From the NCBI GenBank assembly GCA_949357655.1, contig CASHTG010000020.1, positions 682,001-746,000 of the forward strand: DNA of 64,000 nt, given 5' to 3'. The position numbers were made by a program, and so were the translations under genes. The DNA comes from Parascedosporium putredinis (lineage: Eukaryota; Ascomycota; Sordariomycetes; Microascales; Microascaceae). Shown here piece by piece: positions 13,701-24,547 of the stretch (its first letter is position 1; every line of letters begins with the position of its first letter). The notes under the pieces are model-generated. The model saw only the letters and a list, made by a program, of their open reading frames with translations. It did no database searches and was not told the origin of the DNA.

Positions 13701-16508
13701 CGAGGAGGAGTCGTGGGAACGGGTTGCTGGCCCTGGTCGAAGCTCGATGTCCGGGTGCGCTCGCGGGTTCGGAGCGTGCGAGTCTGGGGATCGTCCTGGT
13801 CGTCCGGTTGGCCGGGCTGATCCGGCTGCTGAGTTTCTACAGGCTGGTCGGGCTGCTGAGGTTGGCCAGGTTGCTCTGGCTGCTGAGGCTGTCCAGGCTG
13901 GTCAGGTTGCTGAGGCTGCCCCGGCTGATCCGGCTGTTGAGGTTGTCCAGGCTGATCAGGCTGCTGAGTTTCTACAGGCTGGTCTGGTTGCTGAGGTTGG
14001 CCAGGTTGTTCTGGCTGCTGAGGCTCTCCAGGCTGGTCAGGTTGCTGAGGTTGACCAGGTTGATCCGGCTCGTTAGGTTGACCAGGCTCATCAGGCTGGC
14101 CAGGCTGATCCGGTCTCTCCGTGGGCTCTGGCTGCGTATCCGGTGGAGTACCAGGCTCAGCTGTCGGCTCGGGCTGCGGCTCCCGGGCTGCGGCTCCTCC
14201 TCAGGCGGCTGCGTGGGCTGGCCGGGCTGCACAGTCCGCGTGTTGGTACGGGTGCGCAGAGTGCGAGTAGGGGATCCTCGGGGTCCTGGGGCTCATCGGG
14301 TTCACCAGGCTGACCCGGTTGCTCGGGCTCTTCAGGTTCCTGAGGTTCATCGGGCTGTCCGGGTTGTCCGGGCTGCTCGGGCTCTTGAGGCTCCTCGGGC
14401 TCTTGGGGTTCACCAGGCTGCTCCGGCTGCTCTGGCTCCTCCGGTTCTTGGGGCTCTTGGGGCTGCTCAGGCTCCTCGGGCTCCTCGGGCTCCTCTGGTT
14501 GCTCAGGCTCTTGAGGCTCTCCAGGCTGCTCAGGCTCACCAGGTTGCTCGGGCTCTTCAGGCTCCTCGGGCTCCTCAGGTTCCTCAGGTTCCTCCGGCTC
14601 ACCAGGCTGCTCCGGCTCCTCAGGCTCCTCAGGCTGATCCGGTCCCGGTCCCGGTCCCTGCGTCGGCTCATTAGGCTGCGTCGGCTGCTCAGGAGGGAAC
14701 GTCGGGATCTCGATATCAATATCGTCCAGACACGTGATGCCCCTGCAGACACTGTAGCTCGAGCCGGGCAGCGTAACGATGGGCGGCTGGGTGATGGGCG
14801 GTATGCTGGTCGGGAACGTCGGGCTCGGCGGCGTGATGGGCTCCGTATTCCAAGTCTGCGACTCCTCGCGAGTCCTGGTGCGCGTTCGCGTGACGGGCTC
14901 GTGGGTGGACGGAGGCTCCTGGGGCTGCTGCGGCTCGGTGGGCTGCGTGGGCTGGCCGGGTTGCGTGGGAGGCTGCGAGGTGGGCGTCGTGCGAGTCGTG
15001 GTCGGCTCGCGCGGCTTGTCGGGCGTCTTGGACGGCACGGGGTTGTTTTGGCCGGGCGGCGCGGTGGGGAACTCTTCCTCCAGACAGGTCGTGCCACGGC
15101 AGACGGTGTAGGACGTGCCGGGCAAGCTGGTAATGGTGACGCCCGGGGATGTAATCACCCTGGTGGTGGTGACGGTGATGGGGGCTGCTGGGTGATGCAC
15201 GTGGTTCCGCGGCATACGGTAGACGTAGGAGTCGGTGCCGTGGGCTGCTGCTGCGTCGGGGGCTGGCCGGGGGCCGCGGTTGTCGGAACCGGGTAAGAGG
15301 GCCACTGCCACCAAGGCCAATGGCAGTAAGCCCACACAGCAGCAGTGGTGGTCCAGTAAGCGTAGAACGGATCACGGTACGCCGTCCGGGTACTCTTATA
15401 GTAGAGGGTGGTGGTCTCGCCCTCCAACCACTCGGTAATGGTTTGGGTGTTGCTTGGGCAGGTGGCGAGGACGGCGTCGGGCCAGTAAATCAAAGTACTG
15501 GTCTGGTTGTGCCAATTTGTCACCGCTACAATTTCCAAGTTAGCCAATGCCTCTGTTTAAAAAGCCCAGAAAGGGTACGGGGAGAATGGGGGATTGGGGG
15601 ATAGCCATACTCGCTGCATCGGGATGGGTGGTAATTCCGACAATAAGGGTATCGACAGCGGTACTGGTGACCTTGGGAAGAATACCAACGACGAGCTCAA
15701 AGTCACGCTGGACAGAGAACTCGATGTCGTAGGCCTCGATGACGATAGACCAGTTACCAGACCACATTTCAGAGTACAGAACATCGCTAGGATCCAGGTT
15801 AGCCTCTAGCTAATCGAACGTCTTTGTTATCGTCAAGGGAGTGAATGAAAAGAGAAAACAAACCATTCGGAGTACTGAACGTCTCCCTCGGGCAAGGTCT
15901 GCATAACAGTACACGGGTACTCGTAACCTTCAGGATCAATCATGTACGGGTAGATGGTGGCGTTTTCGCATCCTAGCATCACACCAGAGTTTTAGCTTCC
16001 TCCGTTGCAAGTTGTCTCTGTGCGTAAATTCCACCCAAGTGGTCCTACCTATGAACTCGGACTTGAAGCCGAAAAAGTCCTCCACGGTCATATCAATATT
16101 GTATGTGCCGCCATTTTGATAGTCGAGACCATTACTGTGGCAGCCGAGATCCTCCTCAGGCTCTTCTGGTTCCTCGGGTTCTTCAGGCTCCTCGGGTTCC
16201 TCGGGGGTTCCCGTTTCCACAGGCTCTTCCGGATCTTCGCCGCCCTCATGTGGAAAGGTTGGCTCCGAAATAGAGGTTGGCAAGGTGCCGGTGAAGTTCA
16301 CTCCCGGAGTCGGGATAAGATGGGACAGCTCGGGAGGAATCCAATCTCTAGAGGGCTGTGCCAGACCGCCGGTAGGGTCGGGCCCATCGTAATCAGGTCC
16401 CGGGACTGGAACACCTGTAAGAGTGATGGTTTGTGGCAAAAGATCGGCGGTGGCTTGCCACGCGAAAGCGGCAATGGCCGAGCTTACGGCGAAGCGGGGC
16501 CGCACCAT
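10734..16508 (-). CDS. Giant secreted Pro/Gln-rich repeat protein, adhesin- or wall-like (about 1,750 aa)
   Basis: Exons (high to low): 16508-16049, 15972-15864, 15786-15611, 15525-11443, 11385-11179, 11102-11078 (25 nt), 11013-10882, 10815-10734. The segment 11386-11442 is a likely 57-nt in-frame intron (GTGAGT, GCTAAC, AAG). N-terminus: signal peptide, an EEP repeat, then a globular region with several Cys and the phrases DYQNGGTYNIDMTVEDF and SVQRDFELVVGIL. I recall this kind of region at the front of fungal adhesin-like proteins. Next come three CRG(T/I)TC modules, an E-P-Q block, the long GQPQQPDQP block, a PQQPQQP/NNGGN block, an acidic stretch and a C-terminal Cys-containing end closing WYGFP. 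The frame breaks at 15180-15184, 14270-14273 and 14182-14184; each is repaired by one extra base in a C/G run. No catalytic domain was seen. Function unknown; extracellular location is inferred. Confidence 0.75.
11600..13027 (-). repeat. Coding repeat block: PQQPQQP with QGNNGGNNGG spacers
   Basis: On the minus strand this codes alternating runs of QQP triplets and DQGNNGGNNGG-type spacers, about fifteen cycles of unequal length. A perfect 9-base subrepeat (GGCTGCTGC on the plus strand, QQP-coding) runs about six times near 12735-12787. The opposite strand also stays open over the whole block, which is a by-product of the repeat. Confidence 0.9.
13028..14130 (-). repeat. Coding repeat block: 9-residue GQPQQP(D/E)QP units
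   Basis: The minus strand codes a 27-nt / 9-residue unit (GQPQQPDQP or GQPQQPEQP) repeated dozens of times, broken near 13680-13800 by a unique segment (RTR-rich, then GQQPVPTTPPRGPVETV). A roughly 108-base stretch beginning at 13028 recurs almost unchanged beginning at 13280, so a 252-base duplication lies inside the block. Confidence 0.9.
13461..13622 (-). repeat. Three tandem copies of a 54-bp unit
   Basis: The same 54 bases begin at 13461, 13515 and 13569; the third copy differs only near its end. Each codes 18 residues, two of the 9-residue units. Exact identity at the DNA level points to recent expansion. Confidence 0.92.
14300..14650 (-). repeat. Coding repeat block: EPEEPEQPGEP-type acidic Pro/Glu repeat
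   Basis: The minus strand codes repeated EPEEP, EPEQPGEP and QEPEEP units ahead of the Gln-rich blocks. Composition moves from acidic (Glu) to neutral (Gln) along the protein. Confidence 0.9.
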
Positions 16509-19180
16509 GATTGCGAGTGTCGCACACTCTCTTTCTCTTTGGCGAGTGTCTCCTGTCCCTTTGCGCTCAGGGTCGAAGAAGAGCGCTATTAAAAGGGCTC
16601 GCGACTTCTCTTACAGACCGGCTTACCTGTGGTGCTGCGCGGGGAGATCTAAGGAGGTCAAGGAGAGAGAAGGCGAGAGAGTGGTCAATCAGGACTAATA
16701 AGGCCCAAGGCAAATCAAAATTATCAAGTCATCCATGTATTGATGAGTGGGCATGACCCCCATGACCCGAGACCCGAGGCTCAGTCGAGTAACGGGGAAA
16801 AGCGAACAATGGACGGGATCACGAATATCCATAAATTAGACAGACACGACTATCTAATGCAGTAAAGAAGACGGGAGGCTAAAGTCAAGGTCCTGGAATG
16901 CTAACCAGGCCCAAACGGAGGTGTGGGCTGTAAGTGGAAGGGGAAGGGGGCAGACAATATGGAGACCAAGAGACCGAATCAAGAGGCATGGGATAGATGT
17001 TAGCGTGATCAGAAGGCACCTTGGCTATTTGTGGGAGGGCGGCGAAAGTAGGGGATCCAAGGTTCGACATAAGAGTCAGTAGTCTTGGCATCCTCTCGAG
17101 TCTTTGCTATCGTCTTCAATGTTCTATCCGGATTGTCGACCCGGGAGGGCTAGCGGACGAGTTGGGGGTTATGCATGGCGTGTGTTATTTTTGGGAACCC
17201 GGTCGGCATGATGAAGGGCTGCTAATGGCCACAAGCGACGAAGATGGGGAGAGGGGGTTGATGGCTAGGCTACATGAGGCCAAAAAAGAGAAGGGGCACG
17301 AATAGGAGGAGGATGGAAAGGGAGTCCGAGAGAGACAAAGGGAAAGGGCCATGTGCTCGCTGTGCGACGGTGGTAAATAGCACGAGATGTGCATTGGTGT
17401 TCGGGGGAAGGTGACTAGTCGCATGAAAGCTAGAGGTATCGTAGCATGGGGAAAATGGGGGAAAGAATGGCGGCAGGAGATTAAGGCTTGAAGATAGATT
17501 GTTGATGGGTTGGCTAATATATTCCGAGCAAGGGGAGTGGCCAGGCACAATGGAGACGGCAGGGTTTTGATGGTCGCTGTCTGTTTTTTCCTCTTCTTTT
17601 TTTGGGAAGAGGGAGGCCCCCTTTGTGTACCCTCCCTTCTTGAATCTCGACCCTTGCCCTTGTTTTTGTCTCTATCCCCATTCCACATTGGAGAAGTGGG
17701 TATTATATTTAGGCTTCAGATGTCCAGACCACGCAAGATGAAACTGTGGTCGGGCAATTCAGGCTGTTGGGGGCAGCTTGCGAACCGTCGAGTGAACATT
17801 TTCATCGAGTTAGCGAGCGAGCGGGGAAAGGGGAGGGAAATCCAAAGAAGCGGCACGGCGAGGGAATAACCATATCGGGGTGTCTGAATACATCGACCTT
17901 GCCTGCGAGAAGTGAAGTATGATGGAATACGCGTTGACGATAGATGCAAGCGAGACAACGGTTGGACGGCCTGATCGGGTGTGGCACGGAGAGTTTGGCC
18001 GTCGGATTCATGGGGACCACACCACACCCATTCACGAAGTAGCCAAGGTCCACCTCCACCTGATCAGGCAAGGTTAGAGAGACTGACCCGACCGGCCGGA
18101 CAAGGCCATGAGTCTAAGTAGTATTGGGTGAAGGCGGGGTCTACCAACGGACGTCACAATCCTACTAGACACCAAGGGAGTTAGCTGGAGAGCAACGACG
18201 CCGCAGGGTGAAAGAGTGCTTGCACGCAGCGACGCTGGTGAACGTGTGGATACTACCCCCGCAACCTGTGACTGTTACCCAGAGGATCTAGGCCCATGGG
18301 TGGAGCGGCATGGCATTCCATCTCCGATTAACATGTCAAGAAGCTATCGAGCGATGTGCCGGGACGGACGTTGGATTTTTAGGGATGGAAAGGGTGGTGG
18401 AGACAAGTCGGGACGAAAAGGCAGAGCCTCAAGCGATTGCACGTCGCGGGTCATTTTGTCGATGTTTTCTTTCCTTCGCCCCTTCTCCACCATCAAATAC
18501 ATGGAGCAGGTGCAAATCAAGGTATAGGACCTCTTTCCCTCTTCGATTGCTCACTTTTGTCAAGTCAAGGAAGGAGCTCGTTAGGTAACGGAGCTCGTTA
18601 GGTAACGAATTTATTTGTATTTCTTTCGAACCCCGGAAAGACGCACAAAATTGGTGGCTTCGTTTCCGTTTGATTTGGCGCATATTGTATCCCAGCCGCT
18701 ATCTCCCTTTTGTGCCAGGTATAACATAAATATCTGCTTGAATGGGATGGGGGACAAAACACGGGTCACGATGCTGGAGGGCCGATAGCCGACAGCCCCA
18801 AGATGTGAGGGGCGGCAAAGGCAAAATGAAAAAAAAAAAAAAAAAAAAAAGGAAGAGGAAAACCTTTTCTTTCTCCTCATGAGGAGAATTGCGGGAGACC
18901 TTTGCATTCGAAGAAGTGAGCGGGGAAGAGATGATCGAAAACTTCAATCTCGATGCCTCAGTAGACGAGAACAATCAAAGAGAGGAGGCGGAGAGTCCAT
19001 TATTGCACACGAATAATTGAATACTTGTAAAAGTAAAGGTTCTAGTTAAACATGAAGAGAAAGAGAATAAAAAAAAAACACCAGCATCCGTACTACTCAA
19101 ACAGCTAAAAACACACCATCCCAGTCCATCTCCATCACGTCTGCCCACTCTTCAATTTAAAGCATCGTGGGTGACCATTT
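16509..19180. other. Gene-poor interval between the two giant secreted-protein genes
   Basis: 2.7 kb holding the promoter of the 10734-16508 gene and the 3' region of the 19181-23739 gene. Frames here lack domains. A run of about 21 A lies near 18829-18850 and a short tandem duplication at 18574-18607. No further gene is supported. Confidence 0.45.
18574..18607. repeat. Perfect 17-bp tandem duplication
   Basis: The unit GAGCTCGTTAGGTAACG occurs twice head to tail. It lies in non-coding sequence. Confidence 0.9.
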
Positions 19181-22100
19181 CTAAAAATGATGGTCACAGT
19201 CCCACGTGCAAACGAAACGGCGGTGCTAGAAAGAAAAGAGAAGTGATTAGTTTTGGAACATATGGCGATTGGGATCGAGACGAGGAGGTGAACAGAAAAA
19301 CGAGGCAAAAGGAGGAGTCAAGCCATGTACTTACCGGTGTGCACCACCCAGGGATCGGGCTCTCCGGGAGATTCTGCCACTCCGTCGAAGTGCAGTTGAA
19401 GCGGTTGGAAATCCCATCCTGCGTCAAGATGAGGCCCCTCTCGCCCTCCACCATGATCCGGACGTCCCACTGTCTGAACTGGTAGTCCCGGATATCGTTC
19501 CAGTCGCGAGTCCGGCACGTATCCAGCGCACAGCACGCCGGCGAATCGGGCGTGCAGGTAGTCCCCTCGCAGACGCACGCGGCCGGGCAGTCGCTGTTTT
19601 GCCCGCAGCACGCCGGCGAGAAGATGTCGCAGACCCCGTCGACGCAGGAGCAGCCGTACCCGGATTGAACGACGTGATCGTCCCAGTCGCCGTCGAACAC
19701 CGCCGTCACGTTGAACCCGAGCTTGTTCTGGTCCGGAGGGGACGTGACGAACTGACCAAACTCCACGCTGTAATCTTGAATGTGCGCGCGTCGGCCCTGC
19801 TCGTCGATGATGTCCATGACTCCGTTGACCTTGGGCTTCCAGACGGGGAGGACCGTTTGTGAGACGTCCATCGTGCAGATCTTGGTGGGCGGTTCCTTGG
19901 CACATTTCAATTCCCTGTGACTGTTGTGCTCGGCGGCCGCCCTCTCATACATGTCTTTGGGCGCGAGCTGGTCCCCGGGCGGTACCGGTGCCTCGATCGG
20001 CTTCCAGATGGGATCGGGCAGTCTCGGCCTCTTGAGTTTGCCGCGGCCAGGGCACCACATCTCCTGCATGATGAGCTCCTTGTTGAACCAGACCTTGAGG
20101 TGCCGGTGCGGCGCTGTCTTATCCCTGGCGCTCAAGGTAGCCCCAGGCGCGTACTGGATGAAGACGCCGTTGTGGCCCGCGTTCCTGACCCAGTAGTCGT
20201 TCTTGGCCCTGTTCCATCCAGGAATCCGAGAAAGGAGTTTCCACTCTTCCGAGACGTTGTTGGGGTACTCAATGACTCGAGCCGAGCTCTCCGGGATGCC
20301 GAGAAGCTTGGCCAAGTCGTCTCGGAGCCTGTCGATCGTGTCGTCCGGGTTGTCGCGTCCTTCGGGCTCGGCGGAAGGCGATGGTCGGATCAACGTGAGG
20401 AACAACCAAGAACTCGTGTTTTGGGCCAGAGGGCCGCCGCTGCTCGTGAGATCAACGAGCGATGCTGAAGCCCTGCTCGACTCGTTCTTGGCCATAGTCC
20501 CGTACTCGTCCACCATGGCGCCGTACCAATTGCCCTCCTTCAGGAACTTGGTCACCCGGTCCTCGTACGCCGCATCCGCATCGTACGGCGTGGCTGTCGC
20601 GGGGTCCTCGCCCACTTCCGGATTGGCAAACGTCGGCTTCTCCCAAAGTAGGCGTGGTACACGCCAAGGTCGGAAATGATCACCACAGCCACACACCCGA
20701 GGAGGTTCTTGATACCGGTTGCGATCGGAGTTTCGGCGAAGGGCGAGAACAGCGCGTGGTTCGGCGCGTATTGGTCCTTCCAGAACGTTGCGGCCAGGAG
20801 AAGAGGAGATCCCGCGCCGTTGAGGAACAATTGTTCCTGTACCCGCTCCCACCAAGAACTTACGCCGCCGGGCCATATGGTCGGGGTCGTTAGCAAATCC
20901 TTGTATGCAAGGTACTCGACGGGCTTGTCCGGAACATCGCTTTGGGCGGCAACGGCTGGTACTAAGGCGGCGGTGGAGGGATCGCGGGGAACCATTGCAA
21001 CCGCAGTGACCTCAGGAGCAGCAGCTGCCTTGAGGCCACCTTGAGAAGCACTCGGAGAGGGCACCGGCTTGTTGGGGTCGAAATTCTCCGGGTCACCCAT
21101 CTCGTCAATCGCTCCGAACGCGAGGAGGAACTTGGCGTGGCTGTCGATTGAGTTCCTCTTGGCCAAGCAACCGGGCGTCGGCTCCTCTGTGCGAGTCGTG
21201 TACGATGTCGTGGTTGTTGTCGTCAGGGTATCGCACACCACCGTCGGAGTGCACGTCGCCGTCTTGGGACAGTCCGTTCGAGTGGTGTACCCGGTATCCG
21301 TGCTCTCAGGCTTGATAACCTTGGTACACCGCTTCTCACAGTAAGCTGTCTCCGTGTACGTCTTCGTGCACGATCGGGATTTCCAGATGGTTTCGGTCGG
21401 GGAATCCAGCTCTCGCAGGCCGTGGTAGCGCTGCACTCCTCATCCGCACACTCAGTCCACGTGGTGGGGACGGCGCTGGGACGGTCATAAGAGAAGGTGG
21501 TGCACTCTTGCACGCAACCTCCGTCGAAAGTGACCATTTCCGTGCAGTCCGTCGGAGTCTCACGCGTTACCGTAGGCTCAGGCTTACCAGGAGGGACCGT
21601 CGGGGCAGGGCCGGTGGGCTGAGGCTCAGGCTGCGGGGCAGGTCCGGGGGAGTCGGCTTGGGTCGGCTGCCTGGAGGAGGTTTCTGGCCTGGTGCAGGGG
21701 GCGGAAGAGGCTTCAGGGGCGGGATGATCAAGTATGGGGGAGGGCAGGCGCGGGTCGCACATCCACGCGAGGAAGGGAGGCCTCAGGAAGGGGAAGGGCC
21801 AGAACCCGCAAGATAAATCGAGGTGAATATCTATCTTGGGATGGGGTATCTGGCCTTTGATGGGGATGGGAACGACAACCACATCGTCGTCGTCCTCTTC
21901 CTCCTCTTCCTCTTCCTCCTCATCTTCCTGCGGCTGGTCAGAAACCTTGGGGGCTCTTCCTCAACATCCGTAGGCTCTGGGACTGGGGCCTTCGACTCGG
22001 TCTGAGCAGGGGCCTCAGAGGTGGTTGTCGGACTCGGCGTCTCGGATTCCGTCGTGACAGGCTCCTTGGTCGATTCCGGCTTCTGAGTTTGGGACGTACT

Positions 22101-23739
22101 CTTCACAGAAGTCGGAGCCTGGGTGGAGGTCTCAGGAGCTTTGGTGGAGGTCTCGGGAGCTTTGGTGGAAGACTCAGGAGCGCTAGTCTTCCTATCACTT
22201 GTCTTGACAGGCGCCGAAGAAGAATTCTTACTAGAGGTAGTCGCGACCGATGACGATTTCGAGGAGCTTGACGAAGTACTCGACGAACTACTCGACGAAG
22301 TGGTCGACGAGGTAGTCGAGGTGCTTGAAGACTTGCTCGACGAGGTAGTCGAGGTGCTTGAAGACTTGCTCGACGAGGTAGTCGACGAGGTAGTCGAGGT
22401 GCTCGACGAAGTGCTGGAAGAAGTGCTCAATGGGGTACTCGACGAAGGCTTCGGGGTGCTCTCGGTTGCCTTGGTCTCCGTGGAAGAAGTCAGGGAGGAG
22501 GTCGAGGTCGGCGCCAGCGAGGAAGATGTGCTGAGCGTGCTTGTCGAGACCGACTTCGAGCTACTTGTGGGAGACTTAGGCTTGTCGGCAGAGGAGGAAG
22601 TTACGCTACTCAAGGTCGATGTAGCCACCAACGTGGACGTAGCCTCAGAGATACTCGTAGATAGCAGTGTTGACGAGGTATCTGGTAGAGTAGACCTTTT
22701 CGTAGACGAGGAAGTTCGCACGGCGGAAGTCGTTGAAGCAGGGGCTTCCGTCGACGCCTCGGAGGAAGAAATCGATGCACTCGATGTCTGGGTCAATTCG
22801 GGCGCTTGGCTTGACGAAATGATCTCGACAGACGACGAGGTTCCAAGGGTGCTCACCGACAGACTAGTATAGGACGTCGGGAAAAGACCCGAGGATGTCA
22901 TTAACGATGTGGTGTTCCATCCGGTTGTGGGCGACAGTACGGAAGAGGAGTTGGAAAAGATGGGGAAACCCGAGGGCCTCGCCGTCGAAGTAGCATTCCA
23001 ACCCATGCTGAACGAGGTTCCAAAAGATATTCCCGAACTCATGGGGAAGCCTGTCGAAGCCGTTGCCAGCGTGCTATTCCACCCGTATATACTGAAGAGT
23101 TTGACAAGGCCGGGCGCGACATCCAGGGAACGGGTGGCATAGTTACCGAGCCTCCACCCCACACGAGCGACCAGGATGTCAGCTTCTCTGTAGTATTGGT
23201 ACTTCCTGTAGTTGCGGATGCACTTAAGAATATCCCGGATTCGAAAGACGCGAAGGTTGAGGCAGCTGTAGACGCACTCTTATGATTAGTTGCTCTTCTC
23301 TGAATTTTGGGGGATCTCGCTTGCGTACCGGACTGGAAGGTAGACATCTCCGATAGCAAAGTCGAAGCAACATCTACCTCCGAAGAGCTCTCAGAGGTAA
23401 AGACAGGGGGAAATCGAGAACCGCCGTATCTGTAACCACGACGGAAGCCATGGTTTCAGGCGGAGGCTCTATATCTGGATATCCAGGATACATCCCATGG
23501 TCGATGGTGCCCGAGAAAACACTCGAATATATAGTCGAGATGGTGACCTCGACAGTCTGGACCAGGGAGCTAGGAGCAATATGAGAAGCTAAGGGGAATG
23601 CGAAGAGTTAGTCTGAGAGTAGAGCTAGGGGAGAGGTGTATTTTACACTAGACTTACCATCAGAAGCAATAATCGGGGAGAACAACAAGAGAAGCAATAA
23701 GGTCCAAGACCAGACCGTGAGATATGGGGCTGCAGCCAT
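19181..23739 (-). CDS. Large secreted Ser/Thr-rich protein with C-terminal cysteine-rich region (about 1,440 aa)
   Basis: Exon 1 is 23739-23658 (signal peptide with a poly-Leu core, ending near IIASDG), then a long exon 23588-19335 and a last exon 19225-19181 ending CTWDCDHHF. A 63-nt in-frame segment 23266-23328 (GTACGC, CAACTAATC, CTACAG) may be a further intron. Order: GWN(S/A/T)T repeats, a long Ser/Thr mucin-like tract, a Glu/Asp run, Pro-rich linker, Cys-containing TECADEEC / CTKTYTETAYCEKRC segments, a region without recognised family, then a dense cysteine cluster around CCGQNSDC and CVCEGTTC. The frame breaks five times (23406-23410, 23082-23084, 21949-21953, 21399-21402, 20642-20644), each mended by one extra C or G. 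A predictor would split it into four or five genes. It lies in the same orientation as the 10734-16508 gene. Function unknown; surface or secreted role inferred. Confidence 0.68.
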
Positions 23740-24547
23740 GCTGAGCCTGTCAAGATAATGTCAGTGTGATCAAATAAAAGTGCTGAGAATACAGCGAAAA
23801 GGGGAAGGGTAAAGGCGAAAGGGAAGTCGAAAGATATCTGAGATCAAGGCAAAGCAGTGATGATACTAGGAAGCCTGGCAAACTGAAGTCTAAGAGAAAG
23901 AGAAGACCGGGGCATAAGGAGAGTTATATACAAGAGGGAGAGGGCACACGATCAGCAATCGCCCACTGGAGCAAGGCTGGTATATACATCTAGAGATACT
24001 AAAGGTACTTCATAATTCGATTTTTGCAGTTACTACTGGAGCAAAGAGAGTATATGGACCTGAACGATTCATATCGAGATAATTTGCAAAATCATTTTTG
24101 CATCTGACACCTTTGATAGGCTAGAAGCTCCTAGATGCTTGGTGACAAGGACACCTCGCTCTTTAATACGTACATGTGTAAGATACGTCCCCAGACCAGA
24201 ATTAAAGCCAGAGGACTTATTGAAAGGCTGGGTACATGGAACCAAGTATACGTCGTCGCCATGGCGCCACGAGAGCAGCCAGCAACTGACGTCTAGCACA
24301 TGTCTTCTTGAGCAACTCTTAACGCGACATCGGGGGCTTGTGCTACTTTGGCATTTAACGAGTCCGTCGGTATAATATTAGGTTTATCGGATTACTTTGG
24401 GTATCATCATCCACAAGATAGTGGGGGATAAAGCGCATGTACAGAGCGCGCCGTCACTAGTCGTATATACACCACGGTCAAAGATTTCTCAGCCGCAAGA
24501 TGCCCGGTACGGACGTGACATGAAGGAGGACCGCCGCTCTACTGTAT
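23740..24547. other. Intergenic: promoter of the secreted gene and 3' side of UBP2
   Basis: TA-rich compared with the flanking genes, with two similar phrases starting ACTGGAGCAA near 23965 and 24036. No coding frame is supported. A decayed repeat is possible but not demonstrated. Confidence 0.4.
23924..23930 (-). promoter_or_regulatory. Candidate TATA box of the Ser/Thr-rich secreted-protein gene
   Basis: TATATAA on the minus strand, 185 bases before the start codon at 23739. Its position and match are good, but no transcript start is visible. Confidence 0.4.

Noticed and set aside
11576..14674. Plus-strand open frame of over 1,000 codons, Leu/Arg-rich
   Set aside because: It is the exact antisense of the Pro/Gln repeat: CAG, CCT and CAA codons leave no stops on the other strand. 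It has no domain, and the minus strand has splice sites, signal peptide and conserved end domains.
22123..22872. Plus-strand frame of 249 codons, acidic and Val/Glu/Asp-rich
   Set aside because: It is antisense to the Ser/Thr tract of the secreted gene; TCG/TCC-rich repeats read as GAG/GAC on the other strand.
23090..23270. Alternative reading of the secreted gene with KCIRNYRKYQYYREADILVA
   Set aside because: It can be linked by a weaker donor (GTAGAT), but its composition departs from the Ser/Thr/Gly-rich sequence on both sides. The other frame continues the GWNxT repeat style with one added base. Kept only as a possibility.
10734..23739. The two giant secreted genes as pseudogenes
   Set aside because: They carry eight frame breaks, but intron borders, signal peptides and the frames between breaks are intact, and the same kind of break occurs in essential genes.
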